NCBI GenBank assembly: GCA_025924495.1
Contig: JAICIG010000296.1
Coordinates: 1 to 9,952, forward strand
Reading direction: 5' to 3'
DNA: 9,952 nt
Origin: Pirellulales bacterium
GTDB lineage: Bacteria > Planctomycetota > Planctomycetia > Pirellulales > JAICIG01
The translations under genes and the position numbers were made by a program. Below are positions 5,628 through 9,952 of the stretch, one piece after another (within the stretch, counting starts at the first letter, position 1; every line of letters begins with the position of its first letter). The notes beneath the pieces were generated by a model. The model searched no databases, was not told where the DNA came from, and saw nothing but the letters and a program-made list of their open reading frames with translations.

Positions 5628-7103
5628 ATGGCCCGCAAATTGGTTCCGCTCAACGAAGCCGCTACGCAGCTTGGTCTCAGTCCTGACGAACTCAATGAAA
5701 TGCGTCAGAACGGGGATATTTACGGTTATCGTGATGGGGCGAGCTGGAAGTTCAAGCCCGAGGATATTGAGAAACTCGCTGAAGAGCGCGCCGCACGAGC
5801 GGGAGGCGCACCAGCCGATTCAGCTCTCCTGCCGAGCGACTCGTCCGACGAGGGAGACGACATGGTGCTGTTGAGCGAAGTCGAACTTGGCGCTTCGGCC
5901 AGCACCTCGAGTACTGTGATCGGAAAACCCGGCAAGGGGCAATCCCCCGAAGATAGCGATATCAAGCTGGCAATTGACAGCGCGAAACGGGAGATGGCCG
6001 CGCCAGCCCGTCATGACAGCGATGTCTTGCCGGTCGACATCGACGACGATTTGCCAGTCAATATTGCCAGCGGCAGTCAACTCGATCTGTCGAGCCCGGC
6101 TGCCCATTCCGACTCGGCTACGCAACTGCAACTCGGCGGCGCCGGCGTGCCAGCCGATAAGGCTTCCAGCAGCGATTTGACGTTGAGCCTGGCGGGCGGT
6201 TCCGACAAGAACTTGGGCGGGCCGGGCAGCGATCTGACCTTAGGCGGCGGTTCGGGAGTCATCTCGGGGCCGGGCAGCGACCTGACATTAGGCGGCGGTT
6301 CGGGGGTAGTCTCCGGGCCCGGCAGCGATCTGTCGCTCGGCGAATCGCCGGAAAGCGATGTTTTTTCCTTGCAAGAGCCCGGCAAGGGCAGTTCGAAAGT
6401 TCGGCTCGGGGGCGAAGAGGCGAGCGTGCTAGACTCGCCAGGGTCCGGCACAGGCAGCGACATCACCATCAGCCCGGGCGACAGCGGCATTTCGTTGCTC
6501 GACCCGAGCGATAGCGGGCTGTCTCTTGAGCAGCCGCTGGAACTCAGTTCTGCGGATGACGAGTCTTCCTTCGACCTCAGCAGCGACTCGAGCGGTACGC
6601 TCGGAGACAGCTCATCGGACTTTGATTCCGATGCGGTGATGGAGCTCAAAGGGGAAGACGACTTCCTGCTGACTCCCTTGGAGGAAGCCGGTGACGACGA
6701 ATCGCAAGACAGCGGTTCGCAAGTGATCGCCCTCGATTCTGACACGGGGGATTTCGATGACGCGGCTCCCACGATGCTCGGCGACGCTGGGGCTCCGGCG
6801 GCCACGGGTTTGCTCGAAGAGGATTTGGGCGCTGGATTGGGCGGCGGCTTCGGCCAATTGGGAACTCCGGCGGCTGGTGGCTTGGCGCCCTCGGTCGGCG
6901 TCGGGCCGGGCATGGTCATGGCCCCGGCGGCCGCGGAAACATCCTATGGCGTGCTGACGATGGTCATGCTCTCGTTCGGCACGCTGTTTCTTGCAATCAC
7001 AGGAATGATGATGTTCGACGTCGTGCGCAATGTTTGGAGTTTTGATAGCCCTTACGGATCGAGCAGCTTTTTAATGGATAGCATCCTGAGTCTGTTCGAA
7101 TAA
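5628..7103 (+). CDS. Excisionase-type HTH protein with long Ser/Asp/Gly-rich region and C-terminal membrane segment
   Basis: The 491-residue product has three parts. Residues 1-55 match the MerR/excisionase-type helix-turn-helix fold: KLVPLNEAATQLGLSPDEL, then MRQNGDIYGYRDG, then SWKFKPEDIEKLA. Residues 60-435 are acidic, low complexity and probably disordered, with many copies of an SD-[LIV]-x-L motif (for example 110-114, 182-186, 201-205, 217-221, 233-237, 277-281) and two-and-a-half units of a 16-residue repeat at 199-238. Residues 439-463 form one hydrophobic helix, followed by a short tail ending SLFE. A cytoplasmic DNA-binding head tethered to the inner membrane by a C-terminal anchor would fit, but the fold is also used in non-DNA-binding contexts. 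Similar HTH-plus-linker proteins seem common in planctomycetes (from memory). The start has a good GGAG ribosome site. The target and function are unknown. Confidence 0.85.
   Translation: MARKLVPLNEAATQLGLSPDELNEMRQNGDIYGYRDGASWKFKPEDIEKLAEERAARAGGAPADSALLPSDSSDEGDDMVLLSEVELGASASTSSTVIGKPGKGQSPEDSDIKLAIDSAKREMAAPARHDSDVLPVDIDDDLPVNIASGSQLDLSSPAAHSDSATQLQLGGAGVPADKASSSDLTLSLAGGSDKNLGGPGSDLTLGGGSGVISGPGSDLTLGGGSGVVSGPGSDLSLGESPESDVFSLQEPGKGSSKVRLGGEEASVLDSPGSGTGSDITISPGDSGISLLDPSDSGLSLEQPLELSSADDESSFDLSSDSSGTLGDSSSDFDSDAVMELKGEDDFLLTPLEEAGDDESQDSGSQVIALDSDTGDFDDAAPTMLGDAGAPAATGLLEEDLGAGLGGGFGQLGTPAAGGLAPSVGVGPGMVMAPAAAETSYGVLTMVMLSFGTLFLAITGMMMFDVVRNVWSFDSPYGSSSFLMDSILSLFE
6222..6341 (+). repeat. 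48-bp in-frame tandem repeat, two full units plus a half unit
   Basis: Units start at 6222 and 6270, and a partial unit starts at 6318. Each full unit encodes a 16-residue block of the form PGSDLTLGGGSGV-[IV]-SG. The units differ at several third-codon positions, so the duplication is not brand new or the protein repeat is kept by selection. It lies within the low-complexity region of the HTH/membrane protein. Confidence 0.85.
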
Positions 7104-7145
7104 GCCTGTCGTTTGCCATGGAAGGTCAATCATCGATCGTCTATT

Positions 7146-7168
7146 CCGCCGCAATGGCCTTGCGGCGG
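7146..7168. promoter_or_regulatory. Perfect 9-bp-stem hairpin between the HTH gene and the OmpA-like gene
   Basis: CCGCCGCAA (7146-7154) and TTGCGGCGG (7160-7168) form a perfect 9-bp stem with a 5-nt loop, TGGCC. No T-run follows on either strand, so it is not a canonical intrinsic terminator. It lies 43 bp after the stop codon at 7103 and 68 bp before the start at 7237. It could protect the 3' end of the upstream message, act in the leader of the lipoprotein gene, or be an inverted-repeat binding site. Confidence 0.6.
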
Positions 7169-7224
7169 CGAAGCCTAGCCGGGTGAAATGCCGGGCTCCT
7201 TAGGTGGACGAGCGCCGATTCGAA

Positions 7225-7229
7225 AGGAG
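7225..7229 (+). promoter_or_regulatory. Ribosome binding site that decides the start of the OmpA-like gene
   Basis: AGGAG lies seven bases before the ATG at 7237. An in-frame GTG at 7204 would add 11 charged residues in front of the signal sequence and lacks a comparable site, so the ATG is preferred. Confidence 0.8.
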
Positions 7230-7236
7230 TCGAATC

Positions 7237-8055
7237 ATGTCCGTGCGTGGTTTTGAATTGGCAAGCGCCGTCGCGCTAGTCTTGGCCTGTTCGGCCGGCT
7301 GCCAATTCGTGCCAAAAAACCATCTCGATGCCGCCGAGCTGCAGAATCGCAATCTCGTCGAGCAGAATCGCGCCTTGCTGGCGGAGAACGAGAATCTTAA
7401 ATCGCACCATCGCACCCTTGAAGACCAGCTCAAACAGGCCGAAGAGGAATTGGCCTCGCTCGACGAGCGAAGCGGGTTAGACCGCCGCAGACTATCGAAC
7501 TATGAGAGCGAGCGCGAACAACTGCAAAAGCACTTGGGCGGCCTGGTCCGCGGACGGGGCGTGCCCGTCAGCGTAAGCAAGCGGCTAACGCAACTCTCTA
7601 AGCAGCATCCTGCGCTGGAAATCGATCGGCAGACGGGTGCGGCGAAACTGGACATGGACGTGCTATTCGACAGCGGAGAGGCGCGGCTGAAAACGGAAGC
7701 GCACGCATTGCTCGATGAATTTGCCGACTTGCTCCAATCCGTTGAAGCTCGCGATCTGAGGGTGATGGTCGTCGGCCACACGGACAACCGCCGCGTTATC
7801 AAACGCGAAACTCGCCAAAAGTATCCCGATAATTGGCATCTGAGTACGGCGCGTGCGCTGGCGGTCGCCGAGTATTTGCAAAGTAAAGGGGTGCGGGAAG
7901 ATCAAGTGGGCATTGCCAGCTTCGGACGGCACCAGCCTGTTGCTTCTAACCAGTCGGCCGCCGATCGCCAGCGCAATCGCCGCGTGGAACTCTTCATCAC
8001 GGGCCCTGACACTCCGGTGGTCGGCTGGCACGACGCCAAGACAGGGCTGTATTGA
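7237..8055 (+). CDS. OmpA/Pal-type peptidoglycan-binding lipoprotein with coiled coil
   Basis: The 272-residue product probably anchors the cell envelope to peptidoglycan. Residues 1-22 are a signal sequence ending in LACSAGC, with Cys22 (or Cys18) as the likely lipidated residue; neither matches the lipobox consensus perfectly. Residues about 30-100 form a charged heptad-like coiled coil (AELQNRN, EQNRALLAENENLK, LEDQLKQAEEEL). Residues about 135-255 are an OmpA C-terminal domain: DVLFDSGEARL, then VVGHTDN with Asp183, then NWHLSTARALAV with Arg206, then GRHQPVASN and QRNRRVEL. These are the residues that contact meso-diaminopimelate in OmpA and Pal. The coiled coil plus OmpA domain also recalls MotB-like and Pal-like proteins, but there is no membrane helix beyond the signal. 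It follows the HTH/membrane gene by 133 bp and converges on the NtrC-family gene with a 23-bp gap. Confidence 0.9.
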   Translation: MSVRGFELASAVALVLACSAGCQFVPKNHLDAAELQNRNLVEQNRALLAENENLKSHHRTLEDQLKQAEEELASLDERSGLDRRRLSNYESEREQLQKHLGGLVRGRGVPVSVSKRLTQLSKQHPALEIDRQTGAAKLDMDVLFDSGEARLKTEAHALLDEFADLLQSVEARDLRVMVVGHTDNRRVIKRETRQKYPDNWHLSTARALAVAEYLQSKGVREDQVGIASFGRHQPVASNQSAADRQRNRRVELFITGPDTPVVGWHDAKTGLY

Positions 8056-8078
8056 CGCCGTCGCTTGCTATGTCGCGT

Positions 8079-9458
8079 TCAATTGTGAACGCGTTCATCG
8101 TCCTCGAGGCCAAGTCGCTTCATTTTCTTATAAAGCGTAGTCCGGTTAATGCCTAGCGCATCGGCCGTGGCATGACGATTCCAGTTGTGGCTTTCGAGCA
8201 CTTCCAGAATGATCTGACGCTCCGGCCCCTCTAATGCTTCTTTCAGCGTTCGGCCGCCGACCGGTTCGACGGAAAGGCCTCGCGATGTAGCCAGGCTCGC
8301 CGGCAAATCCTCGAGCCGGATCACGTCGCCTTTGCCTAACAAGACGGCGCGCTCTACGACGTTCTGCAATTCACGCACGTTGCCCGGCCAACTGTGCCGC
8401 TGCATGGCCGCCAGTGCGTCGTCGGTAAAGCCGCGCACCTTCTTGCCCGATTCTTCGCAAACATGTTCCAGGAAATGCTGGGCAAGCAGCGGAATATCCG
8501 AAATGCGTTCACGCAGGTTCGGGAGCTCTAAGTTGATGACGTTTACACGGTAATACAAGTCCTGACGGAAACGACCTTCCTGGACGAGTTTTTCGAGGTT
8601 CTCGTTGGTGGCCAAAATGACGCGCGCGTCGACTCGGAACGTCTTTGTGCCGCCGACTTGTTCGAATTCGAATTCCTGCAATATGCGCAACAACTTGACC
8701 TGCATGCCAGGGCTGGCGGTGCCGATCTCATCGAGGAAGATGGTGCCCTCATCCGCCTGCATGAACTTGCCCAACTTGTCATAGTTGGCGCCCGTGAAAG
8801 AGCCGGCGACATGGCCGAACAATTCGCTTTCGAGAAGCGTTTCAGGCAAGGCGCCGCATGCGACTTCCACGAACGGCCGGTCGCGGCGCGCGCTGCGCCG
8901 GTGGATGGCGCGGGCGATTAGCGACTTACCCGTGCCGCTTTCTCCGGTGATCAGCACCGTAGCCTTCGTGTCGGCGACACTGTCGATCATATCGAACACG
9001 CGGCGCATGCGCGTATCGTGTCCGACAATGTTCTCCATGCCGAAGCGAAGATCGAGTTGGGCCTTGAGCGTCTTGTTTTCTTCGAGAACTTGCCGCTGAT
9101 TGAGAGCGCGCTCGATGGAAAACAGCAATTCCTCGTCGAGCAGAGGTTTGGTGAGCAAATCGAAGGCGCCACACCGCATCGCTTCGACTGCGGTTTCGAC
9201 CGTCCCATAACCTGTAATCAGGATCACGGCAGTTTGAGGTCGCTCGCGGCGGCAATGCGCCAAAACGTCGAAGCCGTCTTGTTCTCCGAGACGGATATCC
9301 ACCAGAGCCAAATCGAACGCCTTCTTGTCGATGGCTTCGATTGCGGCGGCAACGCTTGCGGCCGTGTCGACCTGGAAGCCCTGCTCGCGCAGCCAATCGG
9401 CCATCGAGTCGAGAATGTGGCGGTCATCGTCAACAAGCAGGATCGTGGGGCGTTTCAT
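8079..9458 (-). CDS. NtrC-family sigma54-dependent response regulator
   Basis: The 459-residue protein has the full three-domain layout. The receiver domain (about 5-118) has acidic Asp10-Asp12, phosphoacceptor Asp54 in LVDIRLG, Thr82 and Lys104. The AAA+ activator domain (about 143-365) has Walker A GESGTGKS at 172-179, Walker B FLDE at 241-244, arginine-finger candidates in GRFRQDLYYR at 295-304 and sensor II GNVREL at 359-364. The Fis-type HTH (about 412-450) includes NRHATADALGINRTTLYKKM. The sigma54-contact loop reads GSFTGA (219-224) instead of the usual GAFTGA, a conservative change that keeps Phe-Thr-Gly. It should activate sigma54 promoters after phosphorylation by a sensor kinase, but no kinase gene is present here and I found no convincing sigma54 promoter in the window. 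No clear Shine-Dalgarno precedes the ATG. The targets are unknown. Confidence 0.95.
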   Translation of the reverse strand: MKRPTILLVDDDRHILDSMADWLREQGFQVDTAASVAAAIEAIDKKAFDLALVDIRLGEQDGFDVLAHCRRERPQTAVILITGYGTVETAVEAMRCGAFDLLTKPLLDEELLFSIERALNQRQVLEENKTLKAQLDLRFGMENIVGHDTRMRRVFDMIDSVADTKATVLITGESGTGKSLIARAIHRRSARRDRPFVEVACGALPETLLESELFGHVAGSFTGANYDKLGKFMQADEGTIFLDEIGTASPGMQVKLLRILQEFEFEQVGGTKTFRVDARVILATNENLEKLVQEGRFRQDLYYRVNVINLELPNLRERISDIPLLAQHFLEHVCEESGKKVRGFTDDALAAMQRHSWPGNVRELQNVVERAVLLGKGDVIRLEDLPASLATSRGLSVEPVGGRTLKEALEGPERQIILEVLESHNWNRHATADALGINRTTLYKKMKRLGLEDDERVHN

Positions 9459-9792
9459 CGTGGCGCAGTGCTGTAGACAAGCGTTTTGGTAAGTCGGGGG
9501 GGACGGTAATGGCTGTCGCAGGTTATCTACGTCACCCGTTGCATTACGTCAACAAAACGCATCGCCGCGTCATGGAAGTCGGGGCTTCTAGGCTTGCGCC
9601 CCCATTATTAGCACGCTTTCGACCAGGCGACGCTCGAGAGACGGCGCGCCGAATTTATCGAAAACTCAGTCGGCCAGGCGCAATTTGACGCCGGCGCCGC
9701 CTTTGGCGGTTGTCCGTCCGGCGGGCGGCGTATAACCTAGTCATTAGAGGGACGGTTTCGGGCCAGACCGCCGGAAAGGTTGAGGAATGCTT
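9459..9792. other. Spacer between two divergent response-regulator genes
   Basis: The plus strand carries a small open frame at 9509-9688 (59 codons) with a GGGGGGGA stretch before its ATG. The product is basic and matches nothing I recognise, so I do not call it a gene. The right part is very GC-rich (around 9688-9730) and ends in a promoter candidate. No hairpin/T-run is evident. A promoter for the minus-strand regulator should lie near 9459-9560, but no clear hexamers stand out. Confidence 0.5.
9710..9736 (+). promoter_or_regulatory. Candidate promoter for the NarL/FixJ-like regulator
   Basis: TATAAC (9731-9736) is a good -10 match in GC-rich surroundings, with TTGTCC (9710-9715) 15 bp upstream. 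That spacing is shorter than the ideal 17, so the -35 assignment is weak. Transcription would begin about 50 nt before the start codon at 9793. Confidence 0.35.
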
Positions 9793-9952
9793 ATGGCAAC
9801 TCGTTTATTGATCGTCGATGACCATGAGGTCGTGCGAACGGGCATCGCAAGTCTTCTGGAGGGGACTGACCTGGAAGTCGTCGGTATGGCTTCAAGCGGA
9901 ACCGAGGCGGTGAAAATCGCCCAGGAAGTCCAGCCCGACGTCGTGCTGCTCG
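9793..9952 (+). CDS. Response regulator, N-terminal receiver domain (NarL/FixJ-like), cut by the right edge
   Basis: Only the first 53 residues lie in the window. They begin MATRLLIVDDHEVVRTGI, the usual opening of receiver domains of the NarL/FixJ group, with acidic Asp9-Asp10 and a helix SLLEG followed by LEVVGMASSGTEAV. The next codon, starting with the last base of the window, is where the phosphoacceptor aspartate is expected. GAGG at 9782-9785 is seven bases before this ATG. An in-frame ATG at 9787 is almost next to the GAGG and is less likely. A LuxR-type C-terminal HTH is expected outside the window but is not seen. It is divergent from the NtrC-family gene, so the two regulators may belong to linked signalling pathways. 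Confidence 0.85.
   Translation, partial: MATRLLIVDDHEVVRTGIASLLEGTDLEVVGMASSGTEAVKIAQEVQPDVVLL

Noticed and set aside
6077..6919. A 280-codon Ser/Pro-rich open frame on the minus strand
   Set aside because: It is antisense to the Ser/Asp/Gly-rich region of the HTH/membrane protein gene, and its Pro/Ser-rich composition simply mirrors those codons.
7204..7236. Alternative GTG start for the OmpA-like gene
   Set aside because: It would put charged residues ahead of the signal sequence and lacks a ribosome site as good as AGGAG before the ATG at 7237.
8168..8185. Partial resemblance to a sigma54 promoter (TGGCATG followed by TTCCA)
   Set aside because: It lies within the coding sequence of the NtrC-family gene and the -12 element does not match TTGC.
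9509..9688. A 59-codon basic open frame with a purine-rich stretch before its ATG
   Set aside because: There are no recognisable motifs, and it sits in a divergent promoter spacer; the G-run is more likely composition than a ribosome site. It would need conservation to be believed.

Overview
The window looks like chromosomal DNA of a Planctomycetota bacterium, most likely a Pirellulales-like lineage. This is inferred from moderately high GC, isolated genes with wide spacers, weak Shine-Dalgarno sequences at several starts, and two proteins of a planctomycete flavour: a small signal-peptide protein at 5206-5550, and an excisionase-type HTH protein with a long Ser/Asp/Gly-rich region at 5628-7103. 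No rRNA, tRNA, CRISPR array, transposase or prophage gene is visible. I recognise seven protein-coding genes; one is cut by the right edge.

Left part (1-3990), minus strand: a YhaM-like OB-fold/HD 3'-5' exoribonuclease lies upstream of RNase R (rnr), separated by a 463-bp spacer rich in small repeats and palindromes. A sigma70-like promoter candidate precedes the YhaM-like gene. A 15-bp perfect tandem repeat lies just beyond the rnr stop codon and runs off the left edge. Together the two genes form an RNA-decay neighbourhood.

Middle (3991-5205): a spacer with an interrupted palindrome, then a small membrane protein of the low-affinity iron permease family (4330-4710), then about 500 bp without a convincing gene but with two hairpin/T-run terminator candidates and a promoter candidate.

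Envelope block (5206-8055), plus strand: a small exported protein of unknown function, an HTH protein with a long low-complexity linker and a C-terminal membrane segment, and an OmpA/Pal-type lipoprotein with a coiled coil. All three would act at the membrane or periplasm, and they may share transcription.

Right part (8079-9952): a complete NtrC-family response regulator on the minus strand, convergent with the OmpA-like gene with only 23 bp between them. A spacer of about 330 bp follows, then the start of a NarL/FixJ-like response regulator on the plus strand. The two regulators are divergently transcribed, and no histidine kinase is inside the window.

I do not see a clearly new biological system. 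The items most worth a second look are the membrane-anchored HTH protein with its repeated SD-[LIV]-x-L motif, the envelope block around it, the RNase R/YhaM-like pairing, and the tandem repeat at the left edge.
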